A stretch of DNA of 47,641 bases from assembly GCA_029863525.1 (NCBI GenBank), contig JAOTVL010000008.1, forward strand, positions 1 to 47,641, written 5' to 3'. Made by a program: the position numbers and the translations under genes. Shown here piece after piece: positions 1 through 8,478 of the stretch. Position 1 is the first letter of the stretch. The number at the start of each line of letters is the position of its first letter. The stretch comes from Gemmatimonadota bacterium (lineage in GTDB: Bacteria > Gemmatimonadota > Gemmatimonadetes > Longimicrobiales > Gaopeijiaceae). A model generated the notes under the pieces. That model made no database searches, had not been told where the DNA came from, and saw only the letters and a program-made list of their open reading frames with translations.

Positions 1-14
1 ACGCCCAGACCACG

Positions 15-38
15 TCCGTTGGCAAATCCGTTGGCAAA
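15..38. repeat. Two tandem 12-bp direct repeats
   Basis: The 12-mer TCCGTTGGCAAA occurs twice back to back (15-26 and 27-38), about 65 bp from the tRNA-Ser 3' end. Function is unknown. The left edge of the window prevents seeing whether more copies follow. Confidence 0.6.
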
Positions 39-78
39 AGGCCCGAGAGGCGAGAAATCACCTCTCGAGCCAATTTCC

Positions 79-99
79 GTAAGTGGTTGTGCCACTTAC
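79..99 (-). terminator. Hairpin just 3' of tRNA-Ser
   Basis: An 8-bp perfect stem (79-86 with 92-99, GTAAGTGG/CCACTTAC) with a 5-nt loop begins five bases after the tRNA 3' end. It could stop transcription or shape the precursor 3' end. No U-rich tract follows, so an intrinsic terminator is only a possibility. Confidence 0.4.
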
Positions 100-103
100 A
101 TTA

Positions 104-187
104 CGGAGGGGGTGGGATTCGAACCCACGAGGGCTTTCGCCCGCCGGTTTTCAAGACCGGTGCATTGAACCGCTCTGCCACCCCTCC
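104..187 (-). tRNA. tRNA-Ser (anticodon UGA)
   Basis: An 84-nt class II tRNA reads on the minus strand. The seven-base acceptor strands GGAGGGG (5') and CCCCTCC (3') pair, followed by discriminator G. The D arm contains GGCAGAGCGG, the anticodon stem CCGGT/ACCGG encloses the loop CUUGAAA, giving anticodon UGA, and a long variable arm is present. The T arm carries GTTCGAATC. The long variable arm and the anticodon identify a serine tRNA decoding UCA. CCA is not encoded; the next bases are TAA. It is not tRNA-Sec, whose anticodon is UCA and whose acceptor arm is longer. Confidence 0.96.
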
Positions 188-351
188 CACCTGTTTTGAC
201 AACAGATTCAGCCGCTTCACGTCCTCGATCCGCGGAACGCGGCCGAGTCGCCGTGGCCAGGGTGAAACATGGCGTACTTCATGGTCATTTCAATGTGCCT
301 ATGACCGAGCCGTTTCCGGAGTAGCTGCAGCGGCGTTCCTGTTCGGGCGAG

Positions 352-369
352 GGCCACGGGCGCGTGGCC
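352..369 (-). terminator. Hairpin after the DUF5777 gene
   Basis: A 7-bp perfect stem (352-358 with 363-369, GGCCACG/CGTGGCC) and a 4-nt loop sit 6 bp beyond the stop codon of the minus-strand DUF5777 gene. The position fits a transcription end, but there is no U tract. Confidence 0.4.
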
Positions 370-375
370 GGCCGA

Positions 376-1230
376 TCAGAAGCTCAATACCCTCGTGATG
401 TTGAACCCGATGCGGAGTTGATCCGCACCGTAGTCGGACGGCGTGCCGACCAAGAATTGGGTCGGGTTCATGCGGACCTGATTGCTCAGGACCAACTTGA
501 AGGCATGGCCGCGAGTTCGGATCTCGAGACCCGCGCTGACCGCATCGTATGGGTAATCGACGCTTTCCACGCTCATGTTCCACTCGGCCAAGACGCTCAG
601 GCTTCGCATCGCGTAGTACTGCCCATGAAGGCCGACTGCGAAGGTATTCACCGGGTCGGAGTCCTCGATCCGAGGATTTCTGAAGCCGGTCGGCACGACG
701 CCGAGCGCGACATCTCGCCAGCGGACGTTCGCGATCGCCTGTCCGTAAAACTGAGACTCGTTGTTCTCGACGTCCGCGGTTTCCAAGGCATTGAAGTTGA
801 ACCCGATACCGCCCATGGCCCCGATCTGGTAACGCCATTCACCAACGCTTCCAGACAGTAGCTGGCCCTTGAGGTTGAACTCGACGTTTCCGTCGAAGTT
901 CGAGCGAAGCACGCCGATCATCACTCGGTCGGATGGCGCGTAGGCCAGTCCGAGTCGGTTGTTCACCGGTCCGTCCAGTCCCCAGAACGCGTCCACTCCG
1001 TCCGAAATCGGAGGGAGGAAGCGGTGCGAGATCTCGAACATCCACAGCCCGCCCCGGATCATGGCAGCGGTGGGGAGATTGGCCGACTGCGTCGACTCGA
1101 ACACCTCGGGCGCCTGAGTCGATGCGGCCGACGGAAGCGCTGCCATGGCCACGATCAATCCGACGATCGGACCACGTCCGGCCACGATCGCGCGACAGCG
1201 GCGGAGGTCAGTTGTTCGGGGCACCGGCAT
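376..1230 (-). CDS. DUF5777-like outer-membrane beta-barrel protein
   Basis: The 284-residue product has an N-terminal signal peptide (arginine-rich start, hydrophobic stretch about residues 19-35). The mature part consists of alternating strands and contains a segment around LDGPVNNRLGLAY and SDRVMIGVLRSNFD that resembles the DUF5777 family of predicted barrels. It ends in Phe, as expected for an outer-membrane assembly signal. The ATG at 1230 was chosen because it gives a normal signal peptide and has GGATC just upstream; a longer open frame (to 1398) would run deep into the preceding gene. The start overlaps the end of the BIG2/cytochrome-like lipoprotein gene by 23 nt, so the two are probably co-expressed. 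The family assignment is from memory of conserved segments. The molecular role is unknown. Confidence 0.75.
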   Translation of the reverse strand: MPVPRTTDLRRCRAIVAGRGPIVGLIVAMAALPSAASTQAPEVFESTQSANLPTAAMIRGGLWMFEISHRFLPPISDGVDAFWGLDGPVNNRLGLAYAPSDRVMIGVLRSNFDGNVEFNLKGQLLSGSVGEWRYQIGAMGGIGFNFNALETADVENNESQFYGQAIANVRWRDVALGVVPTGFRNPRIEDSDPVNTFAVGLHGQYYAMRSLSVLAEWNMSVESVDYPYDAVSAGLEIRTRGHAFKLVLSNQVRMNPTQFLVGTPSDYGADQLRIGFNITRVLSF

Positions 1231-2923
1231 TGATCCAGTTCTTGATGTTCGCCAGGTCCGCCGCACCGAGCGGCGCACCACCAATCGGCATTCGTCCACC
1301 CGACGACTGCCTGCCTTCGAGCTTGATGACGAGGTAGCTGTTGTCTGCGTCACCGGGAAGCACCCGTATGAGCGTGGGCTCGGCAGTCGCCTGTACATCG
1401 ACCAGCTCAGCGTAGCTGGTCGCGGAATTGGTCGAGAGGGTCAGGTCCCCGGCGCCTCGCCCGTGGCAGCTGTTCGCCGCACAACCTCGACGGACGAAGA
1501 TCTCGTTCACCACCGCTGAGAAGGAAGGGGCCTCTGCAGGCTCGGTCACGACGACGACGAGCATGGTCGTCTGGGCGCCTGATGACGCGGTGACCGTCGC
1601 CGTGCCGAAGCCCGTTGCGGTAATCAAGCCCCCCGTGACGTCGGCCACGGTTGGATCACTGGACACCCAGGTCACGGTGGCATCCACGATCGGATTTCCG
1701 CCCGAGTCCCGCACCGTCGCCACCACCGTCGATGTGTCACCAATCGCCGAAAACGAGACGGAATCCACACTCAGTTCGATGGAGGCCGGTGTCTGAGTGA
1801 CCGTGACTGTGACCTCGCTCATCAGGGGTCCAGACTGGGCGGTCAGAACCGCCTCGCCCGGGGCTACACCCGTCACCAGGCCGGACGGACTGACCGTTGC
1901 GATCCCTTCAGCCGACGATATCCACGTCACGAGCTCGCCCACGATGACCGAGCCTCCGGCATCGAGAACCGACCCGCTGGCGGTCAGGGTGTCGCCGGGA
2001 CCGTTGAGCGTGACGGGGTTGGGTTCGATCTGCATCGCGGCGGGGACCTGTTCGACCACGACGACCACTGAGGCCGCGACGGGGCCGGCGGTAGCCACTA
2101 CTGTCGCGGTCCCGTTTCCGATCGCGACGAAGATCCCGTCCGTCACCGTGACGACATTGGAGTCTGAGGAGAGCCACTGCACGCCGGCGCCTTCGATGAC
2201 GACCCCTCCGCCGTCCCGTACCGTCGCAACGACAGCGGTCGCATCTCCCAAGCTGGCGAAGTCAACGAAATCAGGAGCAACCTCGATCGAGGCCGGCAGC
2301 GGCGTTACCGTGACCGCCACGGTCGTGGAAAGGCCCTCGGACGATGCCATGACGCTGGTTTCTCCGGTGGTCACCGCGGTCAGTAGCCCGTCATCCACGG
2401 TGGCAACTCCGGGGTCGTCGGAGGACCACGTCACGGCGGCGCCGGAAATGGTGGAGCCACCCGCGTCGAGAACGGTCGCTACCATTTGGAGGGTGTCACC
2501 CGAACCATTCAAGACAATCGGGTCGGGGATGACGACGATCGAAGCAGCGACCTGGCTGACCGTGATGAGGACACTCTCCATCACGTCTCCGGCCACCACC
2601 TCGATCATTGCCGTGCCGTTGGCGAGGGCCGTGACGAGTCCCTCACTGCTCACGGATATCACCGCACCGTCAGACGAGATCCAGTCCACGACTGTATCAA
2701 TCGGGGTTCCGAATTGGTCCAACACCTCGACCTGAAGTCGGACCGTATCCCCGATGGCCGAGAGGGCGACCGCGTCGGGAGTCACGGAAACCGTGGTCAC
2801 CACCGCGTCATCGACCGGCCCGGTGGGCACGTCACTACCTCCGCAAGACATCAAAGACAGGAGCACGGTCGCGCCACAGAGTGCCCGAACCGCTCCCACG
2901 AGCTGCTGATTCATGTCGTCCAT
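1208..2923 (-). CDS. BIG2-repeat lipoprotein with C-terminal cytochrome c-like domain
   Basis: The 571-residue product starts with a signal peptide ending in lipobox LMSC (24-27), predicting a lipid-anchored envelope protein. About five Ig-like BIG2 repeats of some 85 residues follow (about 45-462), each with a GDT-like turn, a V-T/Q-W-x-S-S segment and a T-G-x-A/S-x-V strand. The C-terminal about 100 residues contain CAANSCH at 481-487, a CX4CH variant of the heme-binding motif, and RMPIG at 544-548, whose Met545 could be the distal ligand. The layout suggests a surface stalk presenting an electron-transfer domain. ATG 2923 is used; ATG 2914 keeps the same signal peptide. The downstream DUF5777 barrel gene overlaps its 3' end. 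Heme attachment is inferred, not shown. Confidence 0.85.
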   Translation of the reverse strand: MDDMNQQLVGAVRALCGATVLLSLMSCGGSDVPTGPVDDAVVTTVSVTPDAVALSAIGDTVRLQVEVLDQFGTPIDTVVDWISSDGAVISVSSEGLVTALANGTAMIEVVAGDVMESVLITVSQVAASIVVIPDPIVLNGSGDTLQMVATVLDAGGSTISGAAVTWSSDDPGVATVDDGLLTAVTTGETSVMASSEGLSTTVAVTVTPLPASIEVAPDFVDFASLGDATAVVATVRDGGGVVIEGAGVQWLSSDSNVVTVTDGIFVAIGNGTATVVATAGPVAASVVVVVEQVPAAMQIEPNPVTLNGPGDTLTASGSVLDAGGSVIVGELVTWISSAEGIATVSPSGLVTGVAPGEAVLTAQSGPLMSEVTVTVTQTPASIELSVDSVSFSAIGDTSTVVATVRDSGGNPIVDATVTWVSSDPTVADVTGGLITATGFGTATVTASSGAQTTMLVVVVTEPAEAPSFSAVVNEIFVRRGCAANSCHGRGAGDLTLSTNSATSYAELVDVQATAEPTLIRVLPGDADNSYLVIKLEGRQSSGGRMPIGGAPLGAADLANIKNWINAGAPNN

Positions 2924-2970
2924 ATTGCGTCGCGGCGCATGCGAGACCGAGAACAAGGGTGAGGCGACCA

Positions 2971-3002
2971 GGGTTCGGCGGACCGGGTGATCCGACGAAC
3001 CC
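2971..3002 (-). terminator. Hairpin between DUF4382 and BIG2 lipoprotein genes
   Basis: Arms GGGTTCG (2971-2977) and CGAACCC (2996-3002), extended inward by CGGA/TCCG after one mismatch, form an 11-bp interrupted stem. It lies 34 bp after the DUF4382 stop codon. No U tract follows. It probably separates two transcripts. Confidence 0.45.
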
Positions 3003-3035
3003 GGGCCATTGCGCTTGTCCGTCCGCTCCCGATCG

Positions 3036-3929
3036 TCAGCCCTCGATCACGTTGAAATCGACCCCGGTCACGCTTGCGCCTGCGGCGACGCTCACCGTGA
3101 CGCTCGTGCTGGTGTAACCCTCACCGGTGTCCACCGACACCTCGTAGTCGCCCGGCACGAGGAAGAGGACCGTGTAGTCCCCGGTTTCGCCCGTCACACC
3201 CGTGGCCGACATCGTCTGGAACGGCTCCAGAGTCGTGCCCCCCACCGGTGTGGCTGTGACCACCCGCCCCTGGACCGAAAATCCGGGCACCTGAGTGGTG
3301 ACGCTGCCGGACATGCTGCCCGCGACGTCGTGTACGACCACGCGCAGGGTGGGCTGGAACGAAACGCCAGAAATGCCGGCGGGCGTTTCCGGGTTCCCCT
3401 GAATCACGAAGCTCTGGTTCACGTCGAAGTCGACCACGAGCACCATCTCGCCCGGCACGATCTCCACGCTGCCTTCGGTGCCCTCTGCATCTCCTGCCGC
3501 GAGGTTGAGCTTGATGCCCGTCTGGGCACCACTCGGGACAGTGAGCGCCATCGAGTTTCCACCGTCTACGAACTCCAGATTCCCAGCGAGCGTCACCCTG
3601 GCCTCCTCCACCGCGAGGCGGAGCTGCGTATAGGCACCCGCCTCGATTTGGGTGCTCGCGAGCGCCAAAGTCGCAGCGTCCCTAAGGTCGAGGAGGTTGA
3701 CGAAGCCGTTGGTGCCGTCGTCAGTGAGGACGATCGGGCCGCCGGCGCCCCCGAGGAGCTCGATCGCGCCGATATCAACCATCGCCTGACCGATGAAGTC
3801 CGAAGGCGCGTCGGTCAGGAGAATGCTGAGATTCGTCTCGGTGCCGACACCGGCGGAGTCGTCGCACGCCGTAAGCGTGCCTCCCATGAAAGCAATGCCG
3901 ATCCCGAGTCGAATGAATGAACGCTTCAT
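3036..3929 (-). CDS. DUF4382 domain lipoprotein
   Basis: The 297-residue product begins with MKRSF and a hydrophobic signal ending in lipobox LTAC (19-22), followed by DDS, so it should be lipid-anchored. Residues about 32-180 match the DUF4382 pattern: LLTDAPSD near the start, then a VDIGAIEL strand, a long region ending in FDV, and a TLRVVV-like strand. Residues about 200-295 look like a carboxypeptidase-regulatory or prealbumin-like beta sandwich (G-x-V-x-A, Y-x-V-x-F-L-V-P-G-D-Y-x-V-x-V). DUF4382 proteins are exported and of unknown function, often with Ig-like or regulatory modules. ATG 3929 was preferred to an upstream ATG at 3950 because it places the charged n-region correctly and has GGGA upstream. 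Confidence 0.85.
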   Translation of the reverse strand: MKRSFIRLGIGIAFMGGTLTACDDSAGVGTETNLSILLTDAPSDFIGQAMVDIGAIELLGGAGGPIVLTDDGTNGFVNLLDLRDAATLALASTQIEAGAYTQLRLAVEEARVTLAGNLEFVDGGNSMALTVPSGAQTGIKLNLAAGDAEGTEGSVEIVPGEMVLVVDFDVNQSFVIQGNPETPAGISGVSFQPTLRVVVHDVAGSMSGSVTTQVPGFSVQGRVVTATPVGGTTLEPFQTMSATGVTGETGDYTVLFLVPGDYEVSVDTGEGYTSTSVTVSVAAGASVTGVDFNVIEG

Positions 3930-4094
3930 CGTGGGTTTCCCGAAGAGCAAGTATCTGAGAGTGCGAAACGGGAAGTCTCAAACTCAAGAACCGTGCCGTG
4001 CGTGAGGGGATTCCGCTGGAACCGCCAACCGTCACGCACACAAAACCTTACGAAATCACGGGCGCTCGTTTGAACGCGAGGTCCGCGGGCACCC

Positions 4095-4727
4095 CTACGA
4101 AAGACCTTGCCGTCCGGAGACATTCCCGGACTGTCCCTGGAAGCCCGGATCGCTCTGGCCCTTCAGGCGGCGCATGTGGGCTTCCGCCTCCTCGACGCCC
4201 GGCGCGATGCCTACGGCGGCGTATAGATCGCGTGCCTCGCACCATAGCTGGAAGGCCAGCTCCCGTTCTCCCAGCTGGTCTTTCAGGGCCGCGACTCGCG
4301 ATACCGCGTTGGCGAAATCCAGACTGCCCGGGCGATCGTGACGCCGGTAGAGGGACAAAGCCTCGGAGTAATGTCCGTCCGCTTCCTCGAGCCGGCCGCA
4401 GTGTCGGTGAAGATCTCCCAGGTGCCGGACCTTGTGGGCCAGCTGGAGCGCATCGTCGGCTGCCCGCAGTACCTGCACCGCTTCCTCCCACAAAGAGAGG
4501 GCCTGCGCCTCGTCACCGGAGTCCAATTCCACGTTGGCCAGCAGGTGCACGGCGTGAGCATACGAAACCGGGCCACCGCCCTCACCGAGGATTCGCACCG
4601 CCTCGGACAGCTCCTCCCGGGCACGTGTCAACGCCGCTCGCGCTTCGTCCGGTGGGGCGTCCAAGGACGCGCGCCGCCTGGCCCACGCCGACTGCATGAG
4701 CGCCTCGGCCTTCTCGTTCGTCGTCAT
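4095..4727 (-). CDS. TPR-repeat cytoplasmic protein
   Basis: The 210-residue product has no signal peptide. Residues about 20-185 are helical with tetratricopeptide-like spacing: A-x-x-L-L-A-N-V-E-L-D-S-G-D is one unit, H-L-G-D-L-H-R-H-C-G-R-L-E-E-A another, and A-L-K-D-Q-L-G-E-R-E-L-A a third. TPR arrays bind partner proteins; no enzymatic motif is seen. It starts 27 bp after the end of the neighbouring methyltransferase gene on the same strand and may share its transcript. The partner is unknown. Confidence 0.75.
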   Translation of the reverse strand: MTTNEKAEALMQSAWARRRASLDAPPDEARAALTRAREELSEAVRILGEGGGPVSYAHAVHLLANVELDSGDEAQALSLWEEAVQVLRAADDALQLAHKVRHLGDLHRHCGRLEEADGHYSEALSLYRRHDRPGSLDFANAVSRVAALKDQLGERELAFQLWCEARDLYAAVGIAPGVEEAEAHMRRLKGQSDPGFQGQSGNVSGRQGLS

Positions 4728-4754
4728 CGCGTCGCCGAACGCCCTCGTCGCCTA

Positions 4755-5387
4755 CTAGCCCGTCGGGTCGACTCGCAGGAGTCGCGCATACACGAATTGT
4801 TGGTCGGCACCGGAAGGGGTTCTGTGAACTTCCGTTCGACTCTCCACCAACGTCACTCCGTCGCCCAGTGCGGCGGCGATCTCGTCCGCGCTGCATCGCA
4901 GCGTGTCCAGTCCACTGCACCGCGTCGGGCCTTCCGGGCCGAAGGTCGCCACGATCACGTGCCCGCCGGGCGCGACCGCCTCGTAGAGCGACGCCCTGTA
5001 TCGAGCGCGGTCCTCTGGATCGACGAGGAAATGAAAGACCGCACGGTCGTGCCAGATGTCCCACGGTTCGTTCGCCCGATACTCCAAGACGTCCGCCTCG
5101 ACCCATTCGACTGCGTCGGATCGAGGGCCGAGCCGGTCCCTCGAAGCGCTCAGCGCGGCGGGCGCGATGTCCATCACGCCGATGTGCTCGAATCCAGCCT
5201 CCAGCAATCGGTCGACGAGCACCGAGGCGCCTCCACCGACATCCAAGACTCGAGCGGAGGGACCCTCGCCCGTGGCTCGGATCAGGTCGAGAGAGATCCC
5301 GGGCTCGGATTGATACCAGCTGACCTCGTCCGGTCGCTTGGTCCGATAGACCGACTCCCAATGTGCGTGCCGGCTCACGCTTGCCAT
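4755..5387 (-). CDS. Class I SAM-dependent methyltransferase
   Basis: The 210-residue product has the Rossmann motif I VLDVGGGAS at 47-55, an acidic residue ending strand 2 (VMDIAP), the motif-II-like WVEADVLEY segment and a WHDRAVFHFL segment that replaces the usual post-I/IV region. The N-terminus (H-W-x-x-V-Y-x-x-K, then EVSWYQ) resembles bacterial proteins often annotated as class I methyltransferases of unknown substrate, distantly like thiopurine methyltransferases. It follows purH by 22 bp on the same strand. ATG 5387 is the first start after the purH stop and gives a full-length domain. The substrate cannot be told from sequence. Confidence 0.85.
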   Translation of the reverse strand: MASVSRHAHWESVYRTKRPDEVSWYQSEPGISLDLIRATGEGPSARVLDVGGGASVLVDRLLEAGFEHIGVMDIAPAALSASRDRLGPRSDAVEWVEADVLEYRANEPWDIWHDRAVFHFLVDPEDRARYRASLYEAVAPGGHVIVATFGPEGPTRCSGLDTLRCSADEIAAALGDGVTLVESRTEVHRTPSGADQQFVYARLLRVDPTG

Positions 5388-5409
5388 CCGTGGACGATCT
5401 CGACCGAGC

Positions 5410-6999
5410 TCAATGCCTGAACAGCCTTCGACCCGTGAACACCATGGCGATCCCGTGCTCGTCCGCGGCTTCGATGACTTCCGGATCCCGCATCGACCCG
5501 CCGGGCTGCACCACCGCTTTGACTCCGGCGTCTGCCGCCGCGTCCACGCCGTCTCGGAACGGAAAGAAGGCATCGGAGGCGAGAACCGCCCCGGTGAGAT
5601 CGAGGCCGGCATCCCCGGCCTTCCGGACGGCGATGATCGAGGAATCGACCCGACTCATCTGTCCTGCACCGATGCCGACCACCCCGCCCCGCTTCGCGAG
5701 CAGAATGGCATTGGACTTCACGCCGAAGATCGCGGCCCATGCGAAGCGCAGGTCGTCCCATTCGGCCTCGGACGGTTCGCGATCGGTAACGACCCGCCAA
5801 CTCTCGTCGACCTCGCCGTAGTACGGCGGCACCGGCGGGGTCTGCGCGAGGAGACCGCCGTACACCGAGCGGATGGCCCGCGGCGACGGCACGGTCCCGT
5901 GTGCGGCCAGAAAGCTCTCAGCGTCTCCTTCGGGAAAGGACAGGATCCTGATGTTCTTCTTCTCGGAGAGCTTCTTCATGGCCGCGTCTTCGTAGCCGGG
6001 CGCGACGAGACATTCGATGAACAGCTTCGACATATGCTCGGCCGCCTCGGCATCGACCGGTCGGTTGACCGCGATGACCGACCCGAACGCGCTCACCGGA
6101 TCGGTGGCCAACGCCCGCTGATACGCCTGAGTGAGCGTCCCGCCGATTCCGAGGCCGCACGGCGTCGTGTGCTTGATGATCGCGACGGCCGGTCGAGGCG
6201 AGCGGGCGAAGGGCGCGAGGCTCAGGAGCGCACCGTCGAGATCGAGGATGTTGTTGTAGGAGAGCTCCTTCCCGTGGTGCTTGCCGAGTGCGGAGATCCC
6301 GACGGGCTGCTCGGGCCCGTAGAAGGCGGCCTCCTGGTCGGGATTCTCCCCGTAGCGCAGCACCTGAACACGACGCATGGACACGTCGAGCCGCTCCCCG
6401 AGGACGCCGTCGCCGGAGGTCGATGTTCCAGCCTCGAGAAAATCGGCCACCGCCGCATCGTACGCGCTGATGTGACGGAAGACCTTCGCCGCGAGCGTGC
6501 GGCGTAGCACGGGGTCGGCCTCAGCCTCGTCCATGGCATCGATGACCGCGTCGTAGTCGTTCGGATCCACGACCACCCAGACGTCGCGGTGGCTCTTCGC
6601 CGCTGCACGGATCATGGTGGGCCCGCCGATGTCGACCTTCTCCATGGCCTGGGACAGCGTCACACCCGACTTCGCCACGGTCTCCCGGAAGGGATAGAGG
6701 TTCACGGCGACGAGATCGATCGCCCCATACCCATGTTCCTCCAACGCCGCCATGTCGTCGCCTCGATCACGACGGGCGAGAAGCCCGGCATGAATCGCGG
6801 GATGCAGCGTCTTGACGCGTCCCTCCATCATCTCGGGATGGCCAGTGACGTCCGAGACGCTCGTCACCGGGAGTCCGGCGTCCCGGAGGGCGCGCGCCGT
6901 TCCACCCGTCGAAAGCAGCTGCCACCCGCGCTCCACGAGCGACCGGCCGAAGTCCTCGATTCCGGATTTGTCCGACACGCTGAGTAGCGCGCGCTTCAT
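5410..6999 (-). CDS. purH: Bifunctional AICAR formyltransferase / IMP cyclohydrolase
   Basis: The 529-residue product carries out the last two steps of IMP synthesis: formylation of AICAR and cyclization to IMP. The N-terminal methylglyoxal-synthase-like cyclohydrolase domain starts at ALLSVSDKSGIEDF and includes LLSTGGTA, HPEMMEGRVKTLHP and a VNLYPF segment. The C-terminal formyltransferase domain contains KHTTPCG, SAFGS, and a late SDAFFPFRDG segment. Length fits the family. One feature is odd: the usual NPHQ of the RYGENPHQ motif reads NPDQ here. The start ATG at 6999 overlaps the purN stop as ATGA, so the genes are probably translationally coupled. Confidence 0.97.
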   Translation of the reverse strand: MKRALLSVSDKSGIEDFGRSLVERGWQLLSTGGTARALRDAGLPVTSVSDVTGHPEMMEGRVKTLHPAIHAGLLARRDRGDDMAALEEHGYGAIDLVAVNLYPFRETVAKSGVTLSQAMEKVDIGGPTMIRAAAKSHRDVWVVVDPNDYDAVIDAMDEAEADPVLRRTLAAKVFRHISAYDAAVADFLEAGTSTSGDGVLGERLDVSMRRVQVLRYGENPDQEAAFYGPEQPVGISALGKHHGKELSYNNILDLDGALLSLAPFARSPRPAVAIIKHTTPCGLGIGGTLTQAYQRALATDPVSAFGSVIAVNRPVDAEAAEHMSKLFIECLVAPGYEDAAMKKLSEKKNIRILSFPEGDAESFLAAHGTVPSPRAIRSVYGGLLAQTPPVPPYYGEVDESWRVVTDREPSEAEWDDLRFAWAAIFGVKSNAILLAKRGGVVGIGAGQMSRVDSSIIAVRKAGDAGLDLTGAVLASDAFFPFRDGVDAAADAGVKAVVQPGGSMRDPEVIEAADEHGIAMVFTGRRLFRH

Positions 7000-7688
7000 A
7001 CCTCGTCCTCGTCTTCGTTCGTGATTCGATTTTGTGAGCCCTTGGGCGGATAGTCGAGCCGAACGTCCTTCATTCGCTCGGGCGTGTGCCCTTCGGCCAA
7101 GGCCCTGCACAGGTGATCGACGGCGCTCGGGTAGAGCCGATGCTCGGCACGGAGCACACGTTCTGCGAGCGTGTCGGCGGTGTCATCGGGACGCACATCC
7201 ACGTACCACTGCCCGAGAATCGCGCCGTCGTCGTACTCCTCGTCTACGAAATGCACGGTGGCCCCGGAGGAGTCGACGCCCGCCGCGACCACCGTCTCAT
7301 GTACCTTCCGTCCGTACATCCCCGAGCCGCCGAAATCCGGCAGGAGCGCGGGGTGGATGTTGAGCATCCGCCCCCGGTATCGGGAAACGACCTCACTCGG
7401 AATCCGGCGCAGGTACCCGGCGAGCAACACGATGTCGATTCGGTGCTCTTCGAGGGCGGTCAGGGTCTCGCGCGCCACGTCTTCTTCGGCCCGGTCTCGA
7501 GTGGCGATCACGCGAACCGGCACGTCGGCGGCGCGCGCGCGGTCGGCCGCCCCGGCTTCCCGATTCATGACCAGGAGCGCCACCCTCCAAAGCCCTTGCT
7601 CGTTCTGGTGATCGAGCAGCGATTGGAAGTTGGTCCCGCCTCCCGACGCGAAGACCGCGACGTTGAAGGGCTCGCCCGTCGGGCTCAC
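6996..7688 (-). CDS. purN: Phosphoribosylglycinamide formyltransferase
   Basis: The 230-residue product formylates GAR with 10-formyl-THF in purine synthesis. The N-terminal FASGGGTNFQSLL is the phosphate-binding turn. NIHPALLPDF supplies the catalytic Asn and His, and GATVHFVDEEYDDGAI supplies the catalytic Asp and folate-binding loop. It is about 25 residues longer than the E. coli enzyme, mainly through a charged C-terminal tail. It starts with GTG at 7688, 28 bp after the MBL-fold gene; no strong ribosome binding site is visible. Its stop overlaps the purH start by 4 nt. Confidence 0.95.
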   Translation of the reverse strand: MSPTGEPFNVAVFASGGGTNFQSLLDHQNEQGLWRVALLVMNREAGAADRARAADVPVRVIATRDRAEEDVARETLTALEEHRIDIVLLAGYLRRIPSEVVSRYRGRMLNIHPALLPDFGGSGMYGRKVHETVVAAGVDSSGATVHFVDEEYDDGAILGQWYVDVRPDDTADTLAERVLRAEHRLYPSAVDHLCRALAEGHTPERMKDVRLDYPPKGSQNRITNEDEDEV

Positions 7689-7716
7689 GCGGCATCGCTC
7701 AGGAGACCCGGCACCA

Positions 7717-8370
7717 TCACGCCAATTCTCCCCCGTAGTGCGGGACCAGGAACGGGTTCGTCACCCGTTCGTGACCGACGGTGGTCGGTGGTCCGTGACC
7801 GGGGTAAAGCGTCGTGTCGTCGGGCAGGGTGAGCACCTGGCTGCGAATCGACGCCATGAGCGTCTGCATGTCGCCGCCGGGAAGGTCGCTGCGTCCGATC
7901 GAGCCCTGGAACACGACGTCGCCGACGAGCGCCAGCCCGTGGTCGTGCGCCACCAGAATAACGTGGCCCGGGGCGTGACCGGGCGTGAAGCGTACCTCGA
8001 ACGTGCACGAGCCCACGACGATCGGCTCACCCGGCACGATCTCGTGGGTCGGCTCCGGCTGGGGCTCGGCCGCCATGCCGAACATCGCGGCCTGCCGTTG
8101 GACGCCTCGATAAAGGCCGAGATCGGCGGGGTGGAGCCAGATCGGAGTCTCGGGAAATGTGGCCCGAACCGTCGACACGCCCTCGATATGATCGAGATGG
8201 GCGTGGGTCAGGACGATCCCTTCGAGAACGAGGCCCTCCGATTGGATCGCACGCACCAATTCGGGTGCTCCGCGCCCCGGGTCCACGGCGATGCAGCTTC
8301 CGGACTCGGTGCATACGGCCAGGTAGGCGTTCTCACCGAACCCGGGCCCCGTGAACGTCGAAATCTCCAC
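7717..8370 (-). CDS. MBL-fold hydrolase, glyoxalase II-like
   Basis: The 217-residue product has the metallo-beta-lactamase fold signature HAHLDH near residue 56, a second metal site at GHAPGHV, the bridging Asp in ALVGDVVFQGSIGRSD and a final YPGHGP segment. This order and GRSD match glyoxalase II-like hydrolases that cleave hydroxyacyl-glutathione or related thioesters; the exact substrate is not determined. The start is GTG at 8370, giving the N-terminus MEISTFTGPGFGENAY, which is typical for the family (F-x-EN-x-Y). It is upstream of purN on the same strand. Confidence 0.88.
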   Translation of the reverse strand: MEISTFTGPGFGENAYLAVCTESGSCIAVDPGRGAPELVRAIQSEGLVLEGIVLTHAHLDHIEGVSTVRATFPETPIWLHPADLGLYRGVQRQAAMFGMAAEPQPEPTHEIVPGEPIVVGSCTFEVRFTPGHAPGHVILVAHDHGLALVGDVVFQGSIGRSDLPGGDMQTLMASIRSQVLTLPDDTTLYPGHGPPTTVGHERVTNPFLVPHYGGELA

Positions 8371-8478
8371 GTGATCAGAGGGTACGGGACGTGGAGGAGG
8401 GGGCGGAACGGTCGATCGAGACGGACCGACCTCGTGGCGAGGGCGAACCGTCGTGGGCGGAGCTGGGCGCGGGGCGCC

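Noticed and set aside
104-187. Possible tRNA-Sec, because selA is nearby.
   Set aside because: The anticodon is UGA, not UCA, and the acceptor arm has a normal seven base pairs.
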